Origin: Aquimarina atlantica
GTDB taxonomy: Bacteria > Bacteroidota > Bacteroidia > Flavobacteriales > Flavobacteriaceae
Assembly (NCBI RefSeq): GCF_000626715.1
Contig: NZ_AQRA01000004.1
Span: forward strand, 1 to 64,000
Direction: 5' to 3'
Length of the DNA stretch: 64,000 nucleotides
Below, piece by piece: positions 8,715 to 17,907 of this stretch. Position 1 is the stretch's first letter. Each line of letters starts with the position of its first letter. The position numbers and the translations under genes are program-made. Under the pieces are notes generated by a model. The model worked only from the letters and a program-made list of their open reading frames with translations, was not told the DNA's origin and searched no databases.

Positions 8715-8731
8715 GTTTTTTGATTGATGAT
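8715..8731 (-). repeat. Leader motif copy A, in the 5' region of the kinase operon
   Basis: This copy is identical over 17 nt to those at 6577-6593 and 6102-6118. It lies just downstream of the predicted promoter and about 40 nt before the kinase start, so it would be near the 5' end of the operon mRNA. Confidence 0.65.
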
Positions 8732-8736
8732 GATTT

Positions 8737-8766
8737 CAAAAGTATAGCAAACATCCTTTTATTCAA
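8737..8766 (-). promoter_or_regulatory. Predicted Bacteroidota sigma-A promoter for the kinase operon
   Basis: On the minus strand a TTG (8766-8764) is separated by 19 nt from TACTTTTG (8744-8737). This matches the TTTG/TTG-N17-23-TAnnTTTG consensus. Transcription would start around 8730, about 55 nt before the kinase start codon. Confidence 0.6.
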
Positions 8767-8876
8767 TAAAATCAGCTTCTATTAACCCTCTATTAACGTT
8801 AATACATCCCTTCATTACTATAAAAACAAGGCTTTTAAGTATCTATGTTAATAGGGCAAAAATTGGTATTAATTAT

Positions 8877-8884
8877 TACATTTG
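8877..8884 (+). promoter_or_regulatory. Predicted -7 box for the prenyltransferase-maf unit
   Basis: TACATTTG matches TAnnTTTG and lies 24 nt before the start codon at 8909. No convincing -33 TTTG is seen at the right distance, so this is a partial match. Confidence 0.4.
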
Positions 8885-8908
8885 CGGACTAATTAACCAA
8901 TTACTTCT

Positions 8909-9811
8909 ATGCTATCTTATCTGAAGCTTATAAAATTTGATAACCTACTTATAATCGCCTTTGCTCAATTATGCATCAAATATGGTCTTTTTGATCCCTT
9001 TAATATTGCTATTACCTTAAATGGTTTGGGAATTGCTATTTTAATGATTGCTACATTTTGTATTGCTGCGGCAGGAAACATAATTATCGAAATTTACAAT
9101 CAAGAAGACACCGGTGCAAAAGGTCTGTTGTATGGCTCTATAACCGAAAAATCAGCAAATCGATTATTTATTATTTTTAACATAATTGGCGTTCTTATTG
9201 GGTTTTACTTAGCGAACCTTATTAACAGACCAGGTTTTGCAGCATTATTTATAGTAATTTCTGGAGTATTTTATATCTATGCTTCTTACTTAAAAGAAAT
9301 CATTGTTCTTAAAAATTGTATTCTTGCACTTCTTGTAGGACTAAGTTTGATTGTCGTTGGGATTTTTGATCTTCTTCCTGCTATCACCGAAAAAAACAGA
9401 GCATCGCAGACCGTTATTTTTTCTATTATTTTAGACTATTCAATATTTGCATTTATGATTATACTCTTAAGAGAAATTATAAAAGATTGTCTGCATATAG
9501 ATAGAGATCATAATTTAGGAATTAGAACCATCCCAATAGTTCTAGGTAAAAACCGAACAACAAAATTAATTGGGGTATTAACATTGTTTCCAATTATATC
9601 TGTAATTTATTACATCTACACTTATCTTTTTTCGAACAGTAAAGCTGTTATTTTTGTATTGATACTTATTGTTGCTCCATTACTCTATTTTATGATCAAA
9701 AGCTTTAGTGCCGAATCAGATAAGCAGTTTAAAAGATTGGCATTGCTTTTAAAAATAATTTTATTTGGAGCTTCTATCTCATTGTTATTTTATCAATTTG
9801 TTTTAGTGTAG
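8909..9811 (+). CDS. UbiA-family prenyltransferase (geranylgeranylglycerol-phosphate type annotation)
   Basis: The 300-residue integral membrane protein has about eight helices. UbiA enzymes transfer an isoprenoid chain to an acceptor and use two Asp-rich loops. The second loop is clear as KDCLHIDRDHNLGIRTIPI (about 188-206). The first is degenerate, NIIIEIYNQEDTGAKG near residue 64, with a single Asp where NDxxDxxxD is usual. Close flavobacterial relatives are often labelled geranylgeranylglycerol-phosphate geranylgeranyltransferase; the true substrate is unknown. The maf-like gene starts 3 bp after the stop, so the two are translationally linked. Confidence 0.85.
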   Translation: MLSYLKLIKFDNLLIIAFAQLCIKYGLFDPFNIAITLNGLGIAILMIATFCIAAAGNIIIEIYNQEDTGAKGLLYGSITEKSANRLFIIFNIIGVLIGFYLANLINRPGFAALFIVISGVFYIYASYLKEIIVLKNCILALLVGLSLIVVGIFDLLPAITEKNRASQTVIFSIILDYSIFAFMIILLREIIKDCLHIDRDHNLGIRTIPIVLGKNRTTKLIGVLTLFPIISVIYYIYTYLFSNSKAVIFVLILIVAPLLYFMIKSFSAESDKQFKRLALLLKIILFGASISLLFYQFVLV

Positions 9812-9814
9812 TAT

Positions 9815-10396
9815 ATGTTAAAAGGTATAGTAAAAGATAAAAACATAATTCTTGCATCTGGTTCTCCCAGAAGACAGCAATTTTTTAAAGACCTGGATCT
9901 GGATTTTTCAATACAATTAAAAGAGGTTGAAGAGGTTTATCCTGATCACCTTAAAGCCGAAGAAATTTCAGATTACCTGGCCAAGCTTAAAGCAAGTGTA
10001 TTTACAGATTTACACCCAAAAGATATTTTAATCACCAGTGATACTATTGTTTGGCATAATAGTAAAGCCTTAGGTAAACCCAAAGACCTGGCAGAAGCTT
10101 CAGAAATGATTAATTCGCTATCTGGAGATACACATGAGGTTATTACTTCGGTTTGTTTTAAAACAACCAATCAAACTATTGTAGTGCACCAAACTACCAA
10201 GGTGACTTTTAAGGAGTTATCTGCAGAAGAAATCGAATATTATGTACAAACGTATAAGCCTCTGGATAAAGCCGGAGCCTATGGTATACAAGAATGGATA
10301 GGTTTTATTGGCATATCAAATATAGAAGGAAGTCATTTTAATGTTATGGGACTGCCTACACATCTTGTCTATGAAACGTTGAGGCAATTAGCCTAA
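9815..10396 (+). CDS. maf: Maf-like nucleoside triphosphate pyrophosphatase
   Basis: Maf proteins hydrolyse non-canonical or selected nucleoside triphosphates (dTTP/UTP or modified nucleotides) to the monophosphate and PPi. The 193-residue product is of normal length and shows ILASGSPRRQQFF at residues 12-24, TSDTIVWHNSKALGKPKD, SGDTHEVITSV and the C-terminal LDKAGAYGIQEW and NVMGLP. The KAGAYGIQ context suggests the dTTP/UTP (YhdE) subfamily. It sits 3 bp behind the UbiA gene in the same operon. Confidence 0.95.
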   Translation: MLKGIVKDKNIILASGSPRRQQFFKDLDLDFSIQLKEVEEVYPDHLKAEEISDYLAKLKASVFTDLHPKDILITSDTIVWHNSKALGKPKDLAEASEMINSLSGDTHEVITSVCFKTTNQTIVVHQTTKVTFKELSAEEIEYYVQTYKPLDKAGAYGIQEWIGFIGISNIEGSHFNVMGLPTHLVYETLRQLA

Positions 10397-10548
10397 AAGA
10401 AACATTTCAATAAATGTAGCGCATTGCATATATATTAACTTTTCTATTGATACTTCTTGTAAGAACAAAATGTTAATTGAGGTTTTTCCGTAATTATCTG
10501 GTTTTTATTTTGTTTATATTTCATAAATTATTTTTAAAACTTACTATT

Positions 10549-10710
10549 ATGCTAAAGCATCTCTTAAACCTTGATGGTATCAAAACACTTAACAAAACAG
10601 AGCAAAAATCTCTAAAAGGAGGATGGACCTATGTTATGTGTCACTCTTGTGATCAATATTTACCACCAGGATATGTATGTATGAATCAGGTGTATTGTGG
10701 ACCTAATTAA
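10549..10710 (+). CDS. Orphan double-glycine leader, Cys-rich peptide (putative RiPP or bacteriocin precursor)
   Basis: An ATG at 10549 gives a 53-residue peptide. Residues 1-25 form a Bacteroidota-type double-glycine leader (LLNLDGIKTLNKTEQKSLKGG), and the 28-residue remainder WTYVMCHSCDQYL... carries four Cys (CxxC, then C and C) plus aromatic and Pro residues. This resembles Bacteroidota natural-product precursors cleaved after GG by C39-peptidase ABC transporters. No transporter or modifying enzyme lies within the window near it. An intrinsic terminator follows 20 bp downstream. An upstream in-frame start at 10477 would spoil the leader and is rejected. Confidence 0.7.
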   Translation: MLKHLLNLDGIKTLNKTEQKSLKGGWTYVMCHSCDQYLPPGYVCMNQVYCGPN

Positions 10711-10730
10711 TACCATATAAAAAATTAAAA

Positions 10731-10750
10731 ACGGGATTTCAATATCCCGT
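10731..10750 (+). terminator. Intrinsic terminator after the orphan peptide
   Basis: A 7-bp stem ACGGGAT (10731-10737) with ATCCCGT (10744-10750), extended by A/T pairs, is followed by a run of T. It closes the peptide gene as a monocistronic unit. Confidence 0.85.
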
Positions 10751-10985
10751 TTTTTACTTTTAAATTGTGAAGTATTCTCTAAGTTATCTTTACTAACTTT
10801 TCTCTGTTTTCTCTTTGATTCTTATACGTAAATATCTCTCTACATCAAAAACATTCTTAACTACAAATAGTATTAGATAATTTCTCCTATATCTATTAAT
10901 TATAAGAATTAGATAGTTACTGAAACGTTAACAATACTTGTTAAATCCAAGGTTTATTGTAATTTGCTTTATAAAAAATTTTATT

Positions 10986-11936
10986 ATGAAAAAGTCAATA
11001 CTACTGTTCGTTTTATTGGGTGTATTAGTTTTTATTGCTTGTAGCAATATTAAGGCAGACGAAGCGAACAAAGCCTCTACAACTAAAGAGGTTATTAAAG
11101 AAAAGATACCGCCTGCAAAAACGCTTTCTGAAGATTTTAAGAAATATTGGTATGCCGGCGAAGCAGAAATATCATCGTATCAACTAGAACAGGCCAGATA
11201 TGGCGAAATAAGAAAAGGAACAGCAGTTCTTATTTATGTGACTGAAGATTTTTTACCTAAAAAACAAGTAAAAGCAGATCGTCAAAATACAAGTAACATA
11301 CCCGTTCTAAAACTTAATGCTACCAAAAAATTTAATACAGGAATCTACCCATATTCTGTGATGCAGAGTATATTTTATCCTGTAGCAGATAATCGACATG
11401 CTATTAAAGTATCTAATTCGATGCAGGAATGGTGTGGTCATGTATATGCACAATTAAACAACAGAAAACAATTCGAGATTACTTCGCATTCCTATTTTGA
11501 GAATGAGGCAGATCAGGATTTTAAATTAGATAAAGCTATTTTAGAAAACGAACTTTGGACAAAAATTAGAATTAATCCTGATGCATTACCACAAGGAGAT
11601 CTACAAATTATTCCTTCTTTTGAGTATTCTAGATTAAGACACAAAGAAATCAAAGCATACTCTGCTAAAGCATCTATACAAAAAGGTACTACTACGAATA
11701 CATATACTGTAGAATATCCCGAACTCGATAGAAGCATTAGTATCACTTTTAATGCCTCTTTTCCTTATGAAATTGAGCATTGGACAGAAACCTATAAAAG
11801 TGGGTTTGGCCCAAATGCAAAGAAGCTTACTACAAAAGCAACTAAAATCAAAAGTATTAAATCTGCTTATTGGGGTAAAAACAGTAATAAAGACGAAGTC
11901 TTACGTGAAGAATTAGGGCTTGTCAATCAAAAATAA
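10986..11936 (+). CDS. Conserved flavobacterial lipoprotein downstream of maf
   Basis: The ATG at 10986 is preferred over one 48 bp upstream because it begins a clean lipoprotein signal (MKKSILLFVLLGVLVFIAC) with the lipid-modified Cys at about 19. The mature part of about 300 residues contains conserved blocks KYWYAGEAEISSYQLEQARY, SMQEWCGHVY and SAYWGKNSNKDEVLREEL. Relatives are sometimes labelled 'septum formation inhibitor Maf', probably by propagation from the neighbouring gene; this protein has no Maf motifs. Its function is unknown; outer- or inner-membrane anchoring is inferred. Confidence 0.8.
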   Translation: MKKSILLFVLLGVLVFIACSNIKADEANKASTTKEVIKEKIPPAKTLSEDFKKYWYAGEAEISSYQLEQARYGEIRKGTAVLIYVTEDFLPKKQVKADRQNTSNIPVLKLNATKKFNTGIYPYSVMQSIFYPVADNRHAIKVSNSMQEWCGHVYAQLNNRKQFEITSHSYFENEADQDFKLDKAILENELWTKIRINPDALPQGDLQIIPSFEYSRLRHKEIKAYSAKASIQKGTTTNTYTVEYPELDRSISITFNASFPYEIEHWTETYKSGFGPNAKKLTTKATKIKSIKSAYWGKNSNKDEVLREELGLVNQK

Positions 11937-11972
11937 ACATTAAGTAACTTACAACTAACTAATACAATACTA

Positions 11973-12260
11973 ATGATAAAATTATCAGAATCTGAAATCA
12001 AAGAAAAACTAAACGATATAGATGGTTGGGAATACCATGATAATGCTCTTCATACCACTTTTGAATTTAATGATTTTAAAGATGCGTTCTCTGTTATGAC
12101 TCGCATTGCTTTTGAAGCCGAAGCGCAACAACATCACCCCGACTGGTCTAATGTTTATAATAAATTACATATTAGCCTTTCTACTCATGATGCTGGTGGT
12201 ATAACCGAAAATGATTTTAATCTCGCAAAAACCATAGATACTATTATCGAAGGAGAATAG
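11973..12260 (+). CDS. 4a-hydroxytetrahydrobiopterin dehydratase
   Basis: The 95-residue product is a full-length PCD/DCoH protein that dehydrates 4a-hydroxytetrahydropterin, recycling the cofactor of aromatic amino acid hydroxylases. The active-site motif is visible: EAEAQQHHPDWSNVYNKLHI, followed by STHDAGGITENDF, supplying the catalytic His residues. It begins 36 bp after the lipoprotein gene on the same strand. No phenylalanine hydroxylase is present in the window. Confidence 0.95.
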   Translation: MIKLSESEIKEKLNDIDGWEYHDNALHTTFEFNDFKDAFSVMTRIAFEAEAQQHHPDWSNVYNKLHISLSTHDAGGITENDFNLAKTIDTIIEGE

Positions 12261-12387
12261 TCTTTAAACTCATTCAAAATCAAAAAATAAATATCAAATT
12301 CTAAGGTCAAAACTTTTTGTTTTACTTTTTGAATTTTGGTATTTTAGGCGTATAACTTATTTAATCAAAATTGATAGTATACAAACA

Positions 12388-12419
12388 TTTGTCAAAAACT
12401 TGGTTTCTACTTATGTTTG
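12388..12419 (+). promoter_or_regulatory. Predicted sigma-A promoter of the yebC-like gene
   Basis: TTTG (12388-12391), a 20-nt spacer and TATGTTTG (12412-12419) match the Bacteroidota consensus exactly. The start codon at 12443 leaves a very short leader of about 17 nt. Confidence 0.7.
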
Positions 12420-12442
12420 TATTTAGATTTTAAAATTAGCAT

Positions 12443-13168
12443 ATGGGAAGAGCTTTTGAATTTAGAAAAGCACGTAAGATGAAACGCTGGTCGGCGATGG
12501 CAAAAGCGTTTACTCGAATTGGCAAAGATATTGTAATGGCAGTAAAAGAAGGTGGACCTGACCCAGCTTCTAACTCTCGTCTAAGAGCAGTAATCCAGAA
12601 TGCCAAATCTGTGAACATGCCAAAAGATAATATCGAAAGGGCAATTAAAAAAGCATCGGATAAAGAACAAGGAGACTACAAAGAAGTTCTTTTTGAAGGA
12701 TATGCTCCTCACGGAATTGCAATTTTGGTAGAAACTACAACAGATAACAATAATAGAACAGTTGCCAATATTCGATCCTATTTTAATAAATGCGATGGTA
12801 ACCTGGGAACATCTGGTTCTGTAGAGTTTATGTTTGATCACACCTGTAATTTTAGAATCAATAGCGAAGGATTAGATCCTGAAGAGCTTGAACTAGAATT
12901 CATTGATTTTGGAGCAGAAGAAGTTTTTCAGGATGATGATGGAATATTGATCTATGCTCCTTTTGGAAGTTTTGGAACAATACAAAAGGAATTGGAAAGC
13001 CGCGAAATCGAAATTCTATCCTCTGGATTTGAACGTATCCCACAGGTTACTAAAAAAATAACTCCAGAGCAAGCTGCAGATGTAGAAAAATTATTGGAAA
13101 AAATAGAAGAAGATGATGATGTGCAGAACGTGTATCATACTATGGAAGAATCTTCTTCTGAAGGATAA
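12443..13168 (+). CDS. YebC/PmpR-TACO1 family protein
   Basis: The 241-residue product begins MGRAFEFRKARKMKRWSAMA, the family's diagnostic N-terminus, followed by NMPKDNIERAIKKA and EGYAPHGIAILVE. Family members have been described as transcription regulators and, more recently, as ribosome-associated factors that relieve stalling; either role is possible here. It is flanked by its own promoter and a strong terminator, so it is monocistronic. The length is typical (about 235-250). Confidence 0.95.
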   Translation: MGRAFEFRKARKMKRWSAMAKAFTRIGKDIVMAVKEGGPDPASNSRLRAVIQNAKSVNMPKDNIERAIKKASDKEQGDYKEVLFEGYAPHGIAILVETTTDNNNRTVANIRSYFNKCDGNLGTSGSVEFMFDHTCNFRINSEGLDPEELELEFIDFGAEEVFQDDDGILIYAPFGSFGTIQKELESREIEILSSGFERIPQVTKKITPEQAADVEKLLEKIEEDDDVQNVYHTMEESSSEG

Positions 13169-13189
13169 AGACATTTCTTATTATTATAA

Positions 13190-13218
13190 AAAAGAGTTTA
13201 GCTATGCTAAACTCTTTT
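13190..13218 (+). terminator. Strong intrinsic terminator after the yebC-like gene
   Basis: A perfect 13-bp stem (13190-13202 with 13206-13218) with a 3-nt TAT loop is followed by T residues. It ends 50 bp past the yebC-like stop. Confidence 0.9.
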
Positions 13219-13266
13219 TTTTGTTATGTTTACTATAATACCACGACTATAGATAAAATATAAGCT

Positions 13267-13767
13267 ATGAAAAGATTAGCCATACTTCTTCTATTTTCTT
13301 TTGTAGGTATAGTACATGCCCAACATATGGATAATGACAAACTAGAGTTAATTATCAAAAAAAATGCAGATACTCTAGATGGTATCCCCGGTAACTGGAA
13401 ATTTATATACAAAGAGATTCCTATGCTTTGTGTTACCGATGAAACCAATAATCGAATGAGAATTATTTCTCCTATTACATCATCAGATCGTCTTGATAAA
13501 GATTTATTGCTTGATGCAATGACAGCCAATTTTCATTCTGCTCTTGATGTAAAGTATGCTATCACCAATAAAATTTTATGGTCGGTTTATATACATCCAT
13601 TAAAAGAACTTACGAATGAGCAGGTAAACAGCGCCATATCACAAGTATATTATGCTGCAAAAACTTTTGGCACTACTTTTTCTAGTACGGAACTTATTTT
13701 CGGAGCCGGAAGCATAAAGGAAAAACCTAAAGATGCTACCCCAGAAGAAAAAATTTATAAATTTTAA
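13267..13767 (+). CDS. Exported protein of unknown function
   Basis: The 166-residue product has a signal peptide of about 18 residues (ending VHA) and no recognised domain. The body is mixed alpha/beta, with GIPGNWKFIYKEIPMLCVTD and a region around DLLLDAMTANFHSALDVKY. The 3' end overlaps the convergent acyltransferase gene by 4 bp. The strong terminator just upstream means it has its own promoter. Presence of similar short exported proteins in flavobacteria is my recollection only. Confidence 0.65.
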   Translation: MKRLAILLLFSFVGIVHAQHMDNDKLELIIKKNADTLDGIPGNWKFIYKEIPMLCVTDETNNRMRIISPITSSDRLDKDLLLDAMTANFHSALDVKYAITNKILWSVYIHPLKELTNEQVNSAISQVYYAAKTFGTTFSSTELIFGAGSIKEKPKDATPEEKIYKF

Positions 13768-14318
13768 GTTCTATCAAAACTGTTCTCAGGGACTTTGCCT
13801 TTAACACCTTTAAAGACACTATACATATATTCGAAATCCTTTTTTATATCCTCTGTAGGGTAATAAGGATCAGAGATCACACATTGTTTTTTTCCAAAAT
13901 CAAAAGCGACCATAATAATAGGAATATTTGCAGCTTTAGCGATATGGTAAAACCCTGTTTTCCACTCGTTAACTTTTTTCCTTGTTCCTTCGGGGGCGAT
14001 AGTTAAACGCAATTCATCTTTTTTTGCAAATAATTCTGCAATAGCTTCAACCTTATTCTGGCCAGGAGTTCTATCCAGAGAAATCCCTCCTACTTTTCTA
14101 AGATACCAACCTAATGGCCATTTAAAAAGTTCTTTTTTAGCCAAAAAACTTATTTTAATTCCAGCTAATTGTCGTACCAAGAGGCCAATATAAAAATCGT
14201 GCCAACTCGTATGAGGTACAACAATAACAATACATTTTTTTACAGTATCAGCACTGAAATTACCGATAAACTTCCAACCTATAATTTTATGATATATGAA
14301 GGAAGAAAAGTATCTCAT
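13764..14318 (-). CDS. 1-acyl-sn-glycerol-3-phosphate acyltransferase-like protein (PlsC family)
   Basis: The 184-residue product has the acyltransferase signature HTSWHD (H-x4-D) around residues 36-41 and the second block APEGTRKKVNEWKTGFYHIA, typical of PlsC-type enzymes that acylate lysophospholipids or lipid A-like acceptors. It is shorter than most PlsC proteins, so the acceptor is uncertain. It lies 24 bp after the KdsB-KdnB fusion gene on the same strand, and an LPS-related role is a reasonable inference from that. The stop overlaps the end of the convergent exported-protein gene. Confidence 0.85.
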   Translation of the reverse strand: MRYFSSFIYHKIIGWKFIGNFSADTVKKCIVIVVPHTSWHDFYIGLLVRQLAGIKISFLAKKELFKWPLGWYLRKVGGISLDRTPGQNKVEAIAELFAKKDELRLTIAPEGTRKKVNEWKTGFYHIAKAANIPIIMVAFDFGKKQCVISDPYYPTEDIKKDFEYMYSVFKGVKGKVPENSFDRT

Positions 14319-14342
14319 GAAAAAAAGATTGAAAAGAACAAT

Positions 14343-16217
14343 TTACAAAGAACGATAAAGTTCTTTCAATATATCTTCATTTATTTTAGATTTCCAATCA
14401 CATCCAAGGGCATTTTCCCAGAGCGGTTCCAGGCTTAGTGCAACCTTAGTCATTATGTCTAACTGCTCTTCGGTTACATTGGCACAAACTCCTGTTGGTA
14501 AATTAATATTATGATACTCTTTCATTTTTTTGAATACGGCTACACCTTCGGGATAGTATTTTTCTAATTTATCAAATACGATGCAGTTACCTATTCCATG
14601 TTTTGTTCCCAGCACGTATGCCAGTCCGTAACTCATTGCATGAGCAACACCAACCTGAGAGTACGCAATACTCATACCACCATGCCAGGATGCCATCATT
14701 AGCTTTGCGTCTACTTCTTCTTTGCTTAGGTTATTTTCGAGAAAAATCTCTTTACATAAGTCTAAAGCTTTTTCGCCATAACTCTGGCTAAATGCATTTA
14801 AATATGTCCCATCTAGCGATTCGATGCAGTGAATGTAACAATCCATACCTGTATAGAACCATTGATCTTTAGGAACATCTTTTATTAATTCTGGATCTAA
14901 TATAACCTGATCAAAGGGTGTAAAATCAGAATTGATGCCTAATTTACGTTCGGGTCCTGTAAGTACAGTAGTGCGAGACACTTCTGCTCCTGTTCCAGAG
15001 ATTGTAGGAACTCCAACATGAAATACAGCTTTATTCTTTACCAGATCCCATCCTTGGTAATCTGCAGCACTTCCTGGGTTGGTAAGCATAATCGCTACAG
15101 CCTTGGATAAATCCAGTATAGAGCCCCCTCCTATTCCGATAATTCCGCTGGGGACATATTGATAATCATTTCTTATTTTAGCAACTATTTCATCTACCTG
15201 TGATGTTTTAGGTTCTTCAACAGTTGACACATAAATTATCTCATCGGTATAAGATAATGGTATTCTATCCTCTATAAACGAGGTATTGTTCTTAAAAACG
15301 TCATCTACCAAAAAGATAAAAGGAGCAACACCATTTCGTTCGGGCGAAATAATATCACAAATCTGATTAAATGCTCCTTTCCCAAATACTACTTTTGGTA
15401 CCATTGGGAAATTTTTATGCGTAGAAGTAGATTCTTCTGGAGTAGTTATAGATTTTGGATTCAATAGATTTTCTTTATTTATTATTCTTTTTGCTCTTTC
15501 TAAATCTTCCGGGGTATCAATTTCTACACCTTCATGGTGCGTTTCAACCATTTTAATATTTTTACCATATTCGAGGTATCGAATACATTCTATTTTCTCT
15601 GAAGCTTCCAAAGAACGCATTGGTAAACGGTAAAAATCTAAAATAGCTTGTTTCTTAAATGCATAAACACCTTTGTGTTTATGGTAAACGTGGTTTATTT
15701 CTTTATCTCTTGGGTATGGTATAGGTGCACGAGAAAAATATAGTGCATAATTATTTTCATCTACAATAACTTTTACACTATTCGGATTCATGATATCATC
15801 CCAGTCATCCATAGGAGTCATTAGACTAGCTAAGTCTATACGATCCGAATCTTCCTGATAAAATACGCTTAGCACTTTTTCTAAGCTTTCTCTATCGGTA
15901 AACGGTTCATCTCCCTGGACATTCACTACAATATCAACATCCATATCTTCGACTGCTTCGGCTATTCGATCACTACCGCAGCTATGTTCCTTCTTACTCA
16001 TAATAGCTACACCACCATGAGAAGTAATTTCTTTATATATAACATCGCTATCGGTAACTACATATACGGCATCAAAAAGTCCTGAGTTTAGGGTAGCTTC
16101 ATACGTTCTTCTTATGACACTTTTCCCTTCAAGATCCTGCATTAGCTTGCCAGGAAAACGCGTGGCAGCATACCTCGCAGGTATCATTGCGATAGTTTTT
16201 AGAGTATTTTTGTTCAA
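14343..16217 (-). CDS. kdsB-kdnB: Fused CMP-Kdo(8N) synthetase / Kdo 8-oxidase (KdsB-KdnB)
   Basis: One continuous 624-residue frame joins two enzymes. Residues about 8-250 are a KdsB cytidylyltransferase ([46 protein letters not shown]). After a Ser/Thr-rich linker (about 252-268), residues about 269-624 are a metal-dependent alcohol dehydrogenase of KdnB type ([35 protein letters not shown], metal-ligand regions [12 protein letters not shown] and [12 protein letters not shown]). In Shewanella separate KdnB and KdnA convert Kdo to 8-amino-Kdo before CMP activation, so the fusion suggests Kdo8N in this LPS. The aminotransferase KdnA is not in the window. Bifunctionality is inferred from the domains. 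Confidence 0.9.
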   Translation of the reverse strand: MNKNTLKTIAMIPARYAATRFPGKLMQDLEGKSVIRRTYEATLNSGLFDAVYVVTDSDVIYKEITSHGGVAIMSKKEHSCGSDRIAEAVEDMDVDIVVNVQGDEPFTDRESLEKVLSVFYQEDSDRIDLASLMTPMDDWDDIMNPNSVKVIVDENNYALYFSRAPIPYPRDKEINHVYHKHKGVYAFKKQAILDFYRLPMRSLEASEKIECIRYLEYGKNIKMVETHHEGVEIDTPEDLERAKRIINKENLLNPKSITTPEESTSTHKNFPMVPKVVFGKGAFNQICDIISPERNGVAPFIFLVDDVFKNNTSFIEDRIPLSYTDEIIYVSTVEEPKTSQVDEIVAKIRNDYQYVPSGIIGIGGGSILDLSKAVAIMLTNPGSAADYQGWDLVKNKAVFHVGVPTISGTGAEVSRTTVLTGPERKLGINSDFTPFDQVILDPELIKDVPKDQWFYTGMDCYIHCIESLDGTYLNAFSQSYGEKALDLCKEIFLENNLSKEEVDAKLMMASWHGGMSIAYSQVGVAHAMSYGLAYVLGTKHGIGNCIVFDKLEKYYPEGVAVFKKMKEYHNINLPTGVCANVTEEQLDIMTKVALSLEPLWENALGCDWKSKINEDILKELYRSL

Positions 16218-16343
16218 AATTTGTTGCTTTTCTAGATTTGCAAAAATAACTTTTTTAAATCAATTTTCGGGCCAACCTTTATATTTAGTTTCATAATTTA
16301 TTTAAAAAAAACTAAACCACAATATACATATGTTTTGTAAATT

Positions 16344-17771
16344 TTAATTTTCGATAAAAAAATCATCTTTAAATCCTATTAAATATAACTTTTTCTTAGC
16401 TCTGGTAACAGCAGTATACAACCACCTTAAATAGTCCTTATTGATTCCATCTGGAAGATAAGGTTGCTCTATAAACACATTATCCCATTGCCCTCCTTGT
16501 GATTTATGACATGTAATGGCATAAGAAAACTTAACCTGTAAGCTATTAAAAAACTTATTATTCTTTACTCCTATAAACCGTTTATACTTTGATTTCTCAT
16601 CTTCAAAATCTTTAAGTACTTCTTGGTACAATTTATTTGATTCTTCATAGGATAAAGATGGAGTCTCTGATGTTAATGTATCTAATAGCAAAACTGTTTC
16701 AAAAGGTTTTTGATTTGGATAATCAACCATACTAACATTAACTATTGCAAACCGAAATCCATACAACTCTTTTATAGAAAAAATCTCTAAGATTTTAATT
16801 ATATCTCCATTAGCAATGAAACCAGCTTCACTTTTGTTATCCAGCCAAAAATAATTATTCTTAACTACCATTAAATAATCACCAGGTGACAGTTCTTCTT
16901 CTTGAAAAAGTATCCTTGATCGTATCTGCTGATTATAGATATTAGCTCTTTTATTAGAACGAAGTATAATCACAGATTCTTCGTGCCCTACACTAGCATA
17001 TGCTTCATTTAGTGCATCCATAATCTCATGGCCATCAAAAAATCTAACTACATCCGGATATCCTGACACGTCAAACCGAAAAGAGTCATAAAAACCATCA
17101 TTAATAGTTTCTCTTAGCTGGGTAGCATTCATTAAAATACCACTATTCTCTGCTTGTCGTACCACTTCGTCTAACTCTATCTGTGTAACCTCTTTATTAA
17201 ATCCCATGGCAAGATTATTGGGATCGAGTGCCGGACTTACTTCTAGTTTTACAGGTGGCAATTGTGCGGTATCCCCAATAAAAAGGATTTTACAATTATA
17301 TCCAGAATACACATACATCATTAGGTCATCTAGTAAAGATCCATTTTCGAATAATTTACTATCACTAGGGGTATCTGGTATCATAGAAGCTTCATCTACA
17401 ATAAAAATAGTATTACGGCTTTTATTTTGTTTTAGCTGAAAAGCTAATCCACCGCTTTTATCTTTTTTGGGGTAATAAATATTCCTATGTATGGTTTGAG
17501 CTTGTTTTCCCGAAAAATTACTAATCACTTTAGCTGCACGGCCTGTAGGAGCGAGCAAAACAGCATTTAATTTAGCTTTCCAGAGGTTTTTTACCAAAGA
17601 TGCTATCAAAGTAGTTTTTCCTGTACCTGCATATCCCTTTAATAGAAAAAGTGATTCTTTTGTTCCTGATAACACAAAATAAGATAGTTTTTGTAAGACA
17701 ATATCTTGTTTTATAGTAGGTTCAAAAGGAAAATCTTCTTTTAATAATTCATAAAATTCTTTTTCCTTCAT
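16344..17771 (-). CDS. RecD-like superfamily 1 DNA helicase (AAA_30/UvrD_C_2)
   Basis: The 475-residue product carries Walker A GYAGTGKTT near residue 45, motif Ia LLAPTGRAAKVI, Walker B IFIVDEASM, motif III FIGDTAQLPP, and C-terminal motifs YAITCHKSQGGQWDNVF and LYTAVTRAKKKLYLIGF. This is the small Dda/RecD2-like architecture without the long RecD2 N-terminus. It probably unwinds DNA 5' to 3' during repair or replication restart. It stands alone between the kdsB-kdnB gene and a divergent pilin-like gene. Confidence 0.92.
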   Translation of the reverse strand: MKEKEFYELLKEDFPFEPTIKQDIVLQKLSYFVLSGTKESLFLLKGYAGTGKTTLIASLVKNLWKAKLNAVLLAPTGRAAKVISNFSGKQAQTIHRNIYYPKKDKSGGLAFQLKQNKSRNTIFIVDEASMIPDTPSDSKLFENGSLLDDLMMYVYSGYNCKILFIGDTAQLPPVKLEVSPALDPNNLAMGFNKEVTQIELDEVVRQAENSGILMNATQLRETINDGFYDSFRFDVSGYPDVVRFFDGHEIMDALNEAYASVGHEESVIILRSNKRANIYNQQIRSRILFQEEELSPGDYLMVVKNNYFWLDNKSEAGFIANGDIIKILEIFSIKELYGFRFAIVNVSMVDYPNQKPFETVLLLDTLTSETPSLSYEESNKLYQEVLKDFEDEKSKYKRFIGVKNNKFFNSLQVKFSYAITCHKSQGGQWDNVFIEQPYLPDGINKDYLRWLYTAVTRAKKKLYLIGFKDDFFIEN

Positions 17772-17866
17772 TAAAAAAACTTGTCTATATGATTCATATC
17801 GCTATTAATAAATCAAAGATAGGGATGATTTTTTGGCAATAAACTTTTACGATTAAAAAAAAATTG

Positions 17867-17874
17867 TAGATTTG
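17867..17874 (+). promoter_or_regulatory. Predicted -7 box for the pilin-like/DUF3822/rsmD unit
   Basis: TAGATTTG matches TAnnTTTG and ends 33 nt before the start codon at 17908. A good -33 element is not seen. Confidence 0.4.
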
Positions 17875-17907
17875 CGTATACACTAATGTTTAAAGCTAAA
17901 TCATAAA

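Noticed and set aside
10477..10710. Longer 77-codon version of the orphan peptide
   Set aside because: The added N-terminus is Phe/Leu-rich and precedes a canonical double-glycine leader that starts cleanly at 10549.
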